A stretch of 64,000 bases of DNA. Source: CAIWHR01 sp963781285. Lineage in GTDB: Bacteria > Pseudomonadota > Gammaproteobacteria > Burkholderiales > Casimicrobiaceae. Both the position numbers and the translations under genes were made by a program. This document shows positions 16,383-25,660 of the stretch, in pieces. The stretch's first letter is position 1; every line of letters begins with the position of its first letter. The stretch covers positions 124,001-188,000 of the forward strand of contig CAWAFI010000008.1 of the NCBI GenBank assembly GCA_963781285.1, read 5' to 3'. The notes under the pieces are model-generated. The model searched no databases and was not told where the DNA came from. It worked only from the letters and a program-made list of their open reading frames with translations.

Positions 16383-19300
16383 TCAAGCACTATCAGCTGG
16401 CAAGGGTCGCGGCAGGGACGCCGAACCGGTGCCGCGTGCGGCGGCGCAATCGCGCAGCGTCTCCACTGCCGCCGGCGTGGCGAGCAGGTTGCCGGTGTCG
16501 ACGCCGATCTTCCGCCGCCAGTTTGCACGTTCGCGATCCGTGCCGGGCAGGTTGAGGGCCGAAGTCTCACCCGCAAGGTCGTCGGCCTGAAAGAGCACGA
16601 GTGCCGAAGGCGTCGCGCACGCAAAGCGGTGGATCGCCGTCGTGATCGCGGCATCGTGCGGCGCCGCGGGGTCGATCGGCGTCACAACGACATTTGCCGC
16701 GGTGAGTGCTTTGGCCAGCGCCGCCTTGTCGACTTGCCGGGTGACATGTTCACGGGCCGTGTCCTCGATGTTGAGCAGTCCCAGCGCCGCTTTCTCCGCG
16801 ATGTCGGCACCCGACCACCAGCCAGCGATCGTCGGCAGATCGTGCGTCGAGACGCAGGTCGCGGCACGCTGCGGATAGTGCGCCGGATCGTTGAATCGGA
16901 CGCCCTCGCGCTCGAACCAGACGACGCGGTACGACAGCACATCTGCCGCGCCAAGGCGCTCGCGCAACCCCTCCGGGACGGTGCCGAGGTCTTCGCCGAC
17001 GACGATGCAGCGGGCGCGATCGCTTTCGAGCGCCAGTACGCCGAGGAGATCGTCGAGCGGATAACGAACGTACGCGCCTTCGGACGCCGTGGCCCCCGTT
17101 GGGACCCAGAACAGCCGGGCGAGCCCCATCACGTGATCGATCCGCAACGCGCCGGCGTGCCGCATGTTCAGAGCGACAAGCTCGCGAAAGCCCGCGTAAC
17201 CCGATGCCGTGAGCCGAAACGGGATCGGCGGCGGGAGATCCCACACCTGTCCCGCCGTTGAAAACGGATCGGGCGGCGCGCCGATCGATGCCCGGCGCGC
17301 CAACAGCGCCGGATTTGCCCACGCTTCGGCCCCGTCCGGCGCGACGCCGACGGCGAGGTCGCGGTACAACCCGAGAGTGAGGCCGGCCGCACGGGCGCGG
17401 GCTGCCGCGTCGGCCAGCTGCCGGTCGGCCTGCCACTGCAGATACAGCGCGAACCGTAGCGCGCGCTCGTTCTGCCGCGCAAAATCCGCGACGGTGCGCG
17501 AATCCGGCTGACGCAGACCCGAAGGCCAACGCGACCACGGCACGTTTGGATGCGCTGCGCACAGTGCTTCGAATGTCGCAAAGCGTGCGAGAACCTCGCC
17601 GCCGGCGCGTACGAAGCTCTCGAATTCGACGACGAACGGATCGTTGGCGGCGCGGCGCAGAAATGCAGCAAAGCATGCCCCGAGCACCGTACGCTTCACC
17701 TGCCAGACGGCTCCGTAGTCGACCGTTGCGGCGGCAGATAGTGCGGCGATCGCCGAAGCGTTGCGGTCGACGAGCGAGCGCGCCTCGCTCGACACCGCAA
17801 GATCGGGCACGCGAGTGACGTCGATGTAGAGCGGATCGACAAAGCGGCGATCGGACGGATGGTACGGGCTAGCCCGTCCGCGATCTGCGGTGAACAGTAC
17901 ATGCAACGGACCGAGGCCGACAATCGAGCCGCCCGCGTGCGCCGTGGCGGCGCAGAGATCGCCGAGAGTCGTGAAGTCGCCGATCCCCTGGTCTCCCTGC
18001 CGGCGCAGCGCATAGAGATGTGCAGCAATGCCGAATCGGCGGGCGCCGGCACGCAGGTCGGGTGGCAGGAAGCAATGTTCGGGCGCGACGACGATCCGGC
18101 AGGCGTTTGGAGCACCGTCGGCGAATTCGAGGGAGTGGTAGCCGGCAGGTAGTGTCGGCAGCGCAAGCGATCGCTGCGTCACGGTCCGGCCATCGACGGC
18201 CGCCACGATGTTCTCCGGCAGATCGTCGAGGCGAACGGGCAGCAACGTCTCGCTGCCGTCTTCGCGGCGCAGGCGCAACGCCGCCTTTTTTCGGCCCGTC
18301 ACGCATGCGAGCGCCACGCCTACCGTGTGGCCCGCGCGGGCGACAACCACCGGCGGCAGCGGCCGGCACGTGCTCGCGTCGGCGAGTTCGGCGAGCCGCG
18401 CGCGCGCGTCGTCGGTCGACGCTGCGCCCAGTCCCATTGCGCCGAGCAGGGAACGCTTCGTGTCAGGAGTGACCTCATGGCGGCGGCCCGCGACGTCCCA
18501 CCAATCGGTGGCGATGCCTGCGGCTGTCGTGAGGCGTTCAAAGACATCCGGCTCGATCCGCGAGCGCCGCGATCGCCGCACCGGCGCACGCTCTTCGACG
18601 ATGACCACCACGGCGCGCGGCGCGACGATGTCGACGGCAGCCGCCACCTCGTCGGCACTCGCGGCGGCCTCGGGCGACGGCACCGACGTGTCGATGCGAC
18701 GGCGCCACGCGTAGCCGTCGCGGGGTGCGGGCCAGCACACTGTGAGAGCCCCGTGGCCGGCGTTGAATGCGATCGCGACGCGATTGACATCAGCCGCATC
18801 CGTCGCGGGCGCGCAAAGGACCGTGACCAGCGCGTGCGCATCGGGATCGCTCCAGTCGCGCTCGGCCATGTCGCGGCCGTCGGGATGGCGCCACGCGACG
18901 TCCGGCATGCCACTGGCGTCGACCGGCCCGCCGGTCAGCCAGCGGTCGAGGCGCAGTGCGCGATGTCCACGGCGCAGCGCGATCAGCGTCGCGACCAAGT
19001 CGGCGAGCGAGCGATCCGTCGCGGTCCAATCGATCCACGTCAGCGCATTGTCCTGGGAGTACGCGTTGTTGTTGCCGCGTTGCGTGCGTCCGAGCTCGTC
19101 GCCCATCGCTAGCATTGGTGTTCCGCGCGAGACGAGGAGGGTCGCAAGCAGGCTGCGCACGTCACGCGCGCGCGCGGCGCCAATCGCCGGATCGGCGGTG
19201 GGACCCTCGGTGCCGTGATTCCACGAGAGGTTCGTGTCGCTGCCGTCGCGGTTGCCTTCGCCGTTGCCGTCGTTGTGCTTCGTCTCGTACGACACGAGAT

Positions 19301-20657
19301 CGGCGAGCGTGAAACCGTCGTGCGCGGCGACGAAGTTGACCGAACGCGACGGCGGCCGCCGGCGGCTGGCAAAGAGGTCGGACGAGCCGGCAAGGCGTGT
19401 GGCCAGCCCGCCGAGGCAGTTGGCGTCGCCGCGCCAGAACCGGCGCACCGTGTCGCGATAGCGATCGTTCCATTCGCCCCAGCTCGCCGGGAACGCACCG
19501 AGGCGATAGCCGTCCGGCCCGATATCCCACGGCTCGGCGATGAGCTTCAGCGAGCGCAGCAGCGGATCCTGTGCAACGGCCTGGAAGAACGGGGCCGTGG
19601 CATCGAAGCCGTCGTCGCGGCGCCCGAGCGTGGTCGCAAGATCGAAGCGGAAGCCGTCCACACCTGCAATGTCAGCGTAATGCCGCAGCGCGTCGAGCGC
19701 GAGCCGCAGCACCGGCGGCCGATCCAGCGCTAACGTGTTGCCGCAGCCGGCGTCGTCGGCGTAGCGGGCAGCATTGCCCGCAAGCGTCCGGTAATACGTC
19801 GCGTTGTCGAGCCCGCGCAGCGACACCGTCGGCCCATGCTCGTCGCCTTCGCCCGTGTGATTGAGGACGATGTCCAGCACCACTTCGATGCCAGCGGCGT
19901 GCAGCGCCGCGACGCACGCGCGCAATTCGTCGAGCCCTCCCGGCGCGAGTCGGGCGTCGGGGACGAAGAGAGCCGCCGGGTTGTAGCCCCAGTAGTTGGA
20001 GAGACCGAGGCGCACAAGATGGCGTTCGTCGATCGTCGCAGTGATCGGCATCAGCTCGACGGTCGTGACGCCGAGGCGTACCAGATGGTCGAGCGCCGCC
20101 GGATGGGCGAGTCCCGCGCAGGTACCGCGAATCGCTTGGGGCACGTCCGGGTGCGCCTTCGTGAACCCGCGCACGTGTAGTTCGTAAACGATGGTCTCCG
20201 ACCACGGCACGTGCGGCCGCTTCACTGCCGCTGGGCGCGGCAGTGGAGTGGCAACCCCTTTCGGTACCACGTGCCCGCTGTCGATGTCGTCGCGCGCACC
20301 ACCGTCGGGCGCCTCGCCGAACATTGCCGGATCGAGTGCGAACGGACGGTCGAGCACCCGTGCATAGGGATCGACGAGCAGCTTCGCCGCATTGAAACGG
20401 TGGCCCGCGGGCGGATCGTATGGCCCATGCGCGCGCAAGCCGTAACGATGGCCGGCAGCGATGCCGGCGATGAAGCCGTGGAAGACATCACCTGTGCGCT
20501 CGGGCAACCGAATGCGCTCGCCTTCCGTTTCGCCGGTGGCGTCGAACAGGCAGACGTCGATCGCTTGAGCATGCGCGGAAAAGACCGCGACGTTGGCACC
20601 GCCGCGCACGAGCGTCAGGCCGAGCGGCTCGGGGCCGCCGGCGTCGAGGCGCCGCAT
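16383..20657 (-). CDS. GlgX-MalQ fusion: glycogen debranching enzyme plus 4-alpha-glucanotransferase
   Basis: One uninterrupted frame of 1,424 residues joins two enzymes that are normally separate. Residues 1-690 are a GlgX-type GH13 debranching enzyme with a CBM48-like N-terminus; the catalytic residues are nucleophile D339 (GFRFDL), acid/base E375 (LIAEPWD) and D447 (AAHDGF). Residues about 700-1424 are a GH77 amylomaltase (MalQ) with D1174 (LRIDHVMGL), E1222 (VGEDLGTVP) and D1273 (STHDLPT). An Arg-rich linker lies at 690-701 (VRRSRRSR). GlgX removes the short stubs left by phosphorylase and MalQ rearranges the released malto-oligosaccharides, so fusion would channel substrate between them. 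It is the last gene of the glg operon, three bases after glgA. Confidence 0.95.
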   Translation of the reverse strand: MRRLDAGGPEPLGLTLVRGGANVAVFSAHAQAIDVCLFDATGETEGERIRLPERTGDVFHGFIAGIAAGHRYGLRAHGPYDPPAGHRFNAAKLLVDPYARVLDRPFALDPAMFGEAPDGGARDDIDSGHVVPKGVATPLPRPAAVKRPHVPWSETIVYELHVRGFTKAHPDVPQAIRGTCAGLAHPAALDHLVRLGVTTVELMPITATIDERHLVRLGLSNYWGYNPAALFVPDARLAPGGLDELRACVAALHAAGIEVVLDIVLNHTGEGDEHGPTVSLRGLDNATYYRTLAGNAARYADDAGCGNTLALDRPPVLRLALDALRHYADIAGVDGFRFDLATTLGRRDDGFDATAPFFQAVAQDPLLRSLKLIAEPWDIGPDGYRLGAFPASWGEWNDRYRDTVRRFWRGDANCLGGLATRLAGSSDLFASRRRPPSRSVNFVAAHDGFTLADLVSYETKHNDGNGEGNRDGSDTNLSWNHGTEGPTADPAIGAARARDVRSLLATLLVSRGTPMLAMGDELGRTQRGNNNAYSQDNALTWIDWTATDRSLADLVATLIALRRGHRALRLDRWLTGGPVDASGMPDVAWRHPDGRDMAERDWSDPDAHALVTVLCAPATDAADVNRVAIAFNAGHGALTVCWPAPRDGYAWRRRIDTSVPSPEAAASADEVAAAVDIVAPRAVVVIVEERAPVRRSRRSRIEPDVFERLTTAAGIATDWWDVAGRRHEVTPDTKRSLLGAMGLGAASTDDARARLAELADASTCRPLPPVVVARAGHTVGVALACVTGRKKAALRLRREDGSETLLPVRLDDLPENIVAAVDGRTVTQRSLALPTLPAGYHSLEFADGAPNACRIVVAPEHCFLPPDLRAGARRFGIAAHLYALRRQGDQGIGDFTTLGDLCAATAHAGGSIVGLGPLHVLFTADRGRASPYHPSDRRFVDPLYIDVTRVPDLAVSSEARSLVDRNASAIAALSAAATVDYGAVWQVKRTVLGACFAAFLRRAANDPFVVEFESFVRAGGEVLARFATFEALCAAHPNVPWSRWPSGLRQPDSRTVADFARQNERALRFALYLQWQADRQLADAAARARAAGLTLGLYRDLAVGVAPDGAEAWANPALLARRASIGAPPDPFSTAGQVWDLPPPIPFRLTASGYAGFRELVALNMRHAGALRIDHVMGLARLFWVPTGATASEGAYVRYPLDDLLGVLALESDRARCIVVGEDLGTVPEGLRERLGAADVLSYRVVWFEREGVRFNDPAHYPQRAATCVSTHDLPTIAGWWSGADIAEKAALGLLNIEDTAREHVTRQVDKAALAKALTAANVVVTPIDPAAPHDAAITTAIHRFACATPSALVLFQADDLAGETSALNLPGTDRERANWRRKIGVDTGNLLATPAAVETLRDCAAARGTGSASLPRPLPADSA

Positions 20658-20660
20658 ACG

Positions 20661-22118
20661 TCAGGCGCCCCCGCCGGCGGCGAGCTCGCGGTAGAGCGCG
20701 GCATAATGCTTGGCGGGCCGGGCCCAGCCGACGTCGGTTGCCATCGCGCGTGACTGGAGCTTGCGCCATGCGGCGCGGTCGCGCCACAGCGTCGCAGCGC
20801 GACCGATCGCGAATTCGAGCATCGCGCGCGTTACCGGCGCGAATTGCAGGCCCGTGGCGGCGCCGGCGGTCAGCGCCATCTCGTTGGCGTCGATGATGGT
20901 ATCAGCGAGGCCGCCCACGCGCCCTACGATCGGAATTGCGCCGTAGCGCAGCGCGCAGAGCTGGGTGAGACCACAGGGCTCGAAGCGCGACGGCACCAGC
21001 AGGGCGTCGACAGCTCCCTGCATCAGGTGCGCGAGCGCCTCGTCGTGGGCAATGATCGCGGTGACGCGCCCCGGCGCGCGGCGCGCCGCCGCCGCGAATC
21101 CGTCCTCGAACGCTTTGTCGCCGCTGCCGACGAGCGCAAGCTGCGCGCCGGCGGCGACCAGCGCCGGCAGCGCTTCCAGCAGCAGGTCCATCCCCTTCTG
21201 CCAGGTGAGGCGGCTGACGACGCCGAACAGCAGCGTGTCGGGCTCGGGGGTCAGACCGAACCTGGCCTGCAGCGCGGCCTTGTTCTGCGCGCGGCGCGCG
21301 CGCCGACGCGCGTCGTAACGGGCCGCGAGACATGCGTCCGTAGCAGGATTCCACACCTTGTCGTCGATGCCATTGAGAATCCCCGTGAGCGCGCTGGCGC
21401 GCTGCTGCAGGAGACCGTGAAGGCCCATACCGCCTTCAGGTGTGCGGATCTCCTCGGCATAGGTGGGCGACACCGTCGTGATCCGGTCGGCGAGGGCGAG
21501 CCCGGCCTTGAGATAGCCGATGCTCCCGTGGTACTCGACGCCGTCGATGGCGAACGCGTGCGGGGGCAGGCCGATCGTCCCCAGCATCGCGCGTGGAAAC
21601 TGGCCCTGGAACGCGAGGTTGTGGATAGTCATTACCGTGCCTGGTCGCGGCCGTCCCGCGTAGTGCAGATAGGCGGGGGCGAGTCCCGCCTGCCAGTCGT
21701 GCGCATGGACGACGTCGGGGACGTAACCGGGTAGCGCGCCGCGCCCGATGGCGGCTGCGCACTGGGCGAGCGCTGCGAACCGCAAACCGTTGTCCGGCCA
21801 TTCCTTGCCGTCGGGGCCGACGTAAGGATTTCCCGGCCGCGCGTAGAGGTGCGGGGCATCGAGCACGAGAAGATCGAGGCCCGCGGCCCGCGCGGCGATG
21901 AGTCGCGCCGGCGCGCCGTGCAAGCGCGGGAATGCGTGCACGGGCTCGGCCTTGCGCAACGCACTGATCACCGGCGGATAGCCGGGGAGCAGCGTGCGCA
22001 TGGCGATCCCCTCGCGTGCAAGTGCTCCAGGCAGCGCCCCGGCGACGTCGGCGAGGCCGCCGGTCTTGACGAGCGGATACGCCTCGGACGCGACCGACAG
22101 GACGCGCAAGCCTTTCAC
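20661..22118 (-). CDS. glgA: Glycogen synthase (ADP-glucose type)
   Basis: A 485-residue GT5 glycosyltransferase, close to the usual 477. The ADP-glucose contact motif KTGGLADV lies near the N-terminus (YPLVKTGGLADVAGALP). HDWQAGLAPAYL, TIHNLAFQG and the C-terminal PSRFEPCGLTQLCALRYG are conserved donor-site segments. It elongates alpha-1,4-glucan from ADP-glucose. The start is GTG 22118, whose GTGA overlaps the glgC stop; the longer open frame to 22388 lies inside glgC. The enzyme uses the product of the gene immediately upstream. Confidence 0.96.
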   Translation of the reverse strand: MKGLRVLSVASEAYPLVKTGGLADVAGALPGALAREGIAMRTLLPGYPPVISALRKAEPVHAFPRLHGAPARLIAARAAGLDLLVLDAPHLYARPGNPYVGPDGKEWPDNGLRFAALAQCAAAIGRGALPGYVPDVVHAHDWQAGLAPAYLHYAGRPRPGTVMTIHNLAFQGQFPRAMLGTIGLPPHAFAIDGVEYHGSIGYLKAGLALADRITTVSPTYAEEIRTPEGGMGLHGLLQQRASALTGILNGIDDKVWNPATDACLAARYDARRRARRAQNKAALQARFGLTPEPDTLLFGVVSRLTWQKGMDLLLEALPALVAAGAQLALVGSGDKAFEDGFAAAARRAPGRVTAIIAHDEALAHLMQGAVDALLVPSRFEPCGLTQLCALRYGAIPIVGRVGGLADTIIDANEMALTAGAATGLQFAPVTRAMLEFAIGRAATLWRDRAAWRKLQSRAMATDVGWARPAKHYAALYRELAAGGGA

Positions 22119-23380
22119 GCTTGCAGTCGGTCGATCATTGCCTGCGTGACGAGGCAGATGCCGCGCTCTGTGCGGCGGAAACGCACCGCATCTTGCTCCG
22201 GATCCTCGCCGATTGCGAGGTTCGCCGGGACCTTGACGCCGCTGTCGACGATCACGTTGGTGAGGCGAACGTGCTGCCCGACCTCGACATAGGGCAGGAT
22301 CACCGCGTTTTCGATGTGCCCATAGGAATGGACGTGCACGCCTGTGAAGAGCAGCGACTTGCGGACTTCCGAGCCCGAAATGATGCAACCGCCGGACACC
22401 AGCGACGAGATGCCGATCCCGCGGCGACCGTCGGAGTCGTGGACGAACTTGGCCGGCGGCGTGATCTCCGAGTACGACCAGATCGGCCAGTTACGATCGA
22501 AGAGGTCGAGCGCCGGCACGATGTCGGTCAAGTCGATGTTCGCTTCCCAGTACGCATCGAGGGTTCCCACGTCGCGCCAGTAGGCCTGTGTCTCGGCCTC
22601 GGAGCGCACGCACGAGCGCGCGAAGCGATGCGCGATTGCCTTGCCGTGCTTGACGATGTACGGAATGATGTCGCGACCGAAATCGCGGCGCGAATGCGGA
22701 TCCGCGGCATCGCGCCGGAGCTGATCATTCAGGAACGTGCGGCGGAACACGTAGAGTCCCATGCTCGCGAGCGCCCAGCCGGGCCGGTCCGGCAGCTCCG
22801 GGGGCTGCTCGGGCTTTTCGACGAACGAGACGACGCGATCCTTCGCGTCGACGTGCATGACGCCGAAGCCGGTCGCCAGCGCGACAGGCACTTCGAGGCA
22901 CGCGATCGTGACGTCGGCACTCTCGTTCACGTGCTGGACCAGCATACGCTCGTAGTCCATTTTGTAGATGTGGTCGCCTGCGAGGATCACCAGATACTCG
23001 GGATCGTAACTGTCGACGATGTCGATGTTCTGATAGACCGCGTCGGCCGTGCCGGCGTACCACTGGTCCTCGGAGATGCGTTGGCTCGCGGGGAGGATGT
23101 CAAAGCTCTCGTTGCGCATCGGCTGCAGGAAGTTCCAGCCACGCTGCAAATGTCGGATAAGGCTGTGCGCCTTGTATTGCGTGGCGACGGCGATGCGGCG
23201 AATGCCCGAATTGAGCGCATTCGACAACGCGAAGTCGATGATGCGCGTCTTGCCGCCGAAAGGGACAGCCGGCTTCGAGCGGGCCCCGGTCAGCTCCATC
23301 AGCCGCGAGCCGCGGCCGCCGGCCAGCACGTAGGCCATCGCCGAGCGCGACAGCGGTGTCGAATACGATTGCTTGTCCAT
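22115..23380 (-). CDS. glgC: Glucose-1-phosphate adenylyltransferase
   Basis: A 421-residue ADP-glucose pyrophosphorylase. The nucleotide-binding GGRGSRL, then KPAVPFGGKTRIIDFALSN, FDILPASQR, GTADAVYQN and AGDHIYKMDY all match the family, followed by the left-handed beta-helix domain. It makes ADP-glucose from ATP and glucose 1-phosphate, the committed and allosterically regulated step of glycogen synthesis. Start ATG 23380 follows AGGAG; an upstream in-frame codon at 23407 is less likely. It lies 42 bp after glgB and overlaps glgA. Confidence 0.96.
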   Translation of the reverse strand: MDKQSYSTPLSRSAMAYVLAGGRGSRLMELTGARSKPAVPFGGKTRIIDFALSNALNSGIRRIAVATQYKAHSLIRHLQRGWNFLQPMRNESFDILPASQRISEDQWYAGTADAVYQNIDIVDSYDPEYLVILAGDHIYKMDYERMLVQHVNESADVTIACLEVPVALATGFGVMHVDAKDRVVSFVEKPEQPPELPDRPGWALASMGLYVFRRTFLNDQLRRDAADPHSRRDFGRDIIPYIVKHGKAIAHRFARSCVRSEAETQAYWRDVGTLDAYWEANIDLTDIVPALDLFDRNWPIWSYSEITPPAKFVHDSDGRRGIGISSLVSGGCIISGSEVRKSLLFTGVHVHSYGHIENAVILPYVEVGQHVRLTNVIVDSGVKVPANLAIGEDPEQDAVRFRRTERGICLVTQAMIDRLQA

Positions 23381-23422
23381 ACCGTTCTCCTGCCGTGGCG
23401 GCCGCACCCGTCGGCCACGCGC

Positions 23423-25660
23423 TCAGCCGCTGCCCTCGTGCACGAGCCACAGCGTGCCGAGCGGCGGCAGCGCGAGCGTCGCGGAACAGGGGTAGCCATG
23501 GCTCGGCGTGGCATCGGCGAAGACGCCGCCCGCGTTGCCGCGATTCGACCCGCCGTAATGGGCGGCATCGGTGTTCAGGATTTCCCGCCAGCGCCCGGGC
23601 TGCGGCAGGCCGATCCGGTAATCGGCACGCGGCACCGGCGTGAAGTTCGCGACGGCCGTCACCGGCGGCGCGCCGTCACCGCCGTAGCGCACCCAGGCGA
23701 AGACCGAGTTTTCCGGGTCGTCAACGACGATCCAGCGGAAGCCGTCGGCGTCGCAATCGCGCTCGTGCAGTGCGCGGTGCGCGCGGTAGGCACGGTTGCA
23801 GTCGCGCACGAGCGCCTGCACGCCGCGGTGCCATTGGATGTCGAGGAGCGGCCAATCGAGTCCGGCATCGGCGTTCCACTCGCGCCCCTGGGCGAACTCC
23901 TGTCCCATGAACAGCAGCTTCTTGCCCGGATGCGCCCACATGAACGCGTAATAGGCGCGCAGCGTGGCGAACTGCTGCCACGCGTCGCCGGGGATCTTCG
24001 CGAGCAGCGATCCCTTGCCGTGGACGACCTCGTCGTGCGACAGCGGCAGGACAAAGTTCTCGGCGAACGCATACATCAGGCCGAATGTCATCCGGTCGTG
24101 GTGCCATCGGCGGTGCACCGGGACCTGCCGCAGGTAGTCGATCGTGTCGTGCATCCAGCCCATGTTCCACTTGAAGCCGAATCCGAGCCCGCCGGTCCAG
24201 GTCGGCTTTGATACTGCCGGCCACGCCGTCGATTCCTCGGCGACCGTGACGGCCCCCGGATGTTGCGCGTAGACCGCCTCGTTCAGCCGGCGCAGGAATG
24301 CGACAGCTTCGAGATTCTCGTTCCCGCCGTGGCGGTTTGGCACCCATTCGCCGGCTTTGCGCGAATAATCGAGGTAGAGCATCGAGGCGACCGCATCGAC
24401 GCGCAGCCCGTCGACGTGGTAACGGTCGAGCCAGAACAATGCGTTGGCGACGAGGTAGTTGACGACCTCGGCCCGCCCGAAATCGAAGATCGCTGTATTC
24501 CAGTCCGGGTGCAGACCCTGACGCGGGTCGGCGTGTTCGTACAACGCCGTGCCGTCGAATCGAGCGAGGCCATGCGGGTCGACCGGAAAATGCGCCGGCA
24601 CCCAGTCGAGCAGCACGCCCAGTCCCGCGCGATGGCAGCGGTCGACCAGACGGGCGAATCCGGCGGGCTCGCCGAAGCGGCATGTCGGCGCGAAGAGCCC
24701 GATCGGCTGGTAGCCCCACGACGCATCCAGCGGGTGCTCGTTGACCGGCATCAGCTCGAGGTGAGTGAAGCCCATGTCGACCGCGTATGAGACCAGCGCA
24801 TCGCCGAGCTCGTCGTAGGTGAGCCAGCGGTTGCGCTCGCCACGGCGCCAGGAGCCCAGATGCACTTCGTAGACGGCCATCGGCGCGCGCCGCGGGTCGC
24901 GCGCTGCGCGGTCGGCCATCCAGTCGGCATCGACCCACTGGAAATCGGTCGTCCGGCGTACGACCGAGGCGCTGGAGGGTCGCAGTTCCGCACCAAAGCC
25001 GACGGGATCCGCCTTGAGTGGCAAGAGCACGCCATCCGCGCCGACGATCTCGTATTTGTAGAGCGCCGCCTCGCCGACTTCCGGCACGAAGATTTCCCAT
25101 ACCCCGGTGTCGACCCGTTTGCGCATCGTGTGGCGCCGGCCATCCCACGCGTTGAAATTGCCAACGACCGACACGCGGCGCGCATTCGGTGCCCAGACGG
25201 CGAAATGCGTGCCGGCGGTGCCCTCGTGGACGATTGCGTGCGCGCCGAGGCGGTCGTAGAGGCGGACATGCGTGCCCTCGCCGATGAGCCAGTCGTCGAG
25301 GGAGCCAAGCACCGGCCCATAGGCATACGGATCGTCGACCACCCACGTGTCGTCACCGCGCGTCGCACGCAGGCGGTAGCGGGCACGGCGCGGCACGGCG
25401 CCTTCGAAGAACCCGGCCGCATGACGGCAGGTGAGCTGGGCGACCAGCTCGCCATCGGGAGTGACGGTGGCGAGCGTCTCGGCGCCGGGGACAAAGGCGC
25501 GCACGACGACTGTTCCGCGCGCCTCGTGCTGACCCAGCACTGCAAAGGGGTCCGCGTGGCGGCCCGCGACGATGGCGTCGATCGCGCTCGACGGAAGGGC
25601 CGCGGCGAGCGGAGACCGCTCAGCCCGGGGCGGGTCCGGTTTGCCAGATCTCGCGCGCAT
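23423..25660 (-). CDS. glgB: 1,4-alpha-glucan branching enzyme
   Basis: About 745 residues, similar to the standard 728. The order is an N1 domain, a CBM48 domain (HFAVWAPNARRVSVVGNFNAWDG), then the GH13 barrel. The catalytic nucleophile Asp is in DGLRVDAVASMLYLDY, the acid/base Glu in VAEESTAWP and the third Asp in LSHDEVVHGKGS. It cuts alpha-1,4 chains and re-attaches them by alpha-1,6 links. ATG 25660 gives a 41-bp overlap with the end of glgP; a slightly shorter start is possible, since the clear homology begins about residue 24 (SAIDAIVAGRHADPF). Overlap and spacing place it in the glgP-glgB-glgC-glgA-glgX/malQ operon. Confidence 0.95.
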   Translation of the reverse strand: MRARSGKPDPPRAERSPLAAALPSSAIDAIVAGRHADPFAVLGQHEARGTVVVRAFVPGAETLATVTPDGELVAQLTCRHAAGFFEGAVPRRARYRLRATRGDDTWVVDDPYAYGPVLGSLDDWLIGEGTHVRLYDRLGAHAIVHEGTAGTHFAVWAPNARRVSVVGNFNAWDGRRHTMRKRVDTGVWEIFVPEVGEAALYKYEIVGADGVLLPLKADPVGFGAELRPSSASVVRRTTDFQWVDADWMADRAARDPRRAPMAVYEVHLGSWRRGERNRWLTYDELGDALVSYAVDMGFTHLELMPVNEHPLDASWGYQPIGLFAPTCRFGEPAGFARLVDRCHRAGLGVLLDWVPAHFPVDPHGLARFDGTALYEHADPRQGLHPDWNTAIFDFGRAEVVNYLVANALFWLDRYHVDGLRVDAVASMLYLDYSRKAGEWVPNRHGGNENLEAVAFLRRLNEAVYAQHPGAVTVAEESTAWPAVSKPTWTGGLGFGFKWNMGWMHDTIDYLRQVPVHRRWHHDRMTFGLMYAFAENFVLPLSHDEVVHGKGSLLAKIPGDAWQQFATLRAYYAFMWAHPGKKLLFMGQEFAQGREWNADAGLDWPLLDIQWHRGVQALVRDCNRAYRAHRALHERDCDADGFRWIVVDDPENSVFAWVRYGGDGAPPVTAVANFTPVPRADYRIGLPQPGRWREILNTDAAHYGGSNRGNAGGVFADATPSHGYPCSATLALPPLGTLWLVHEGSG

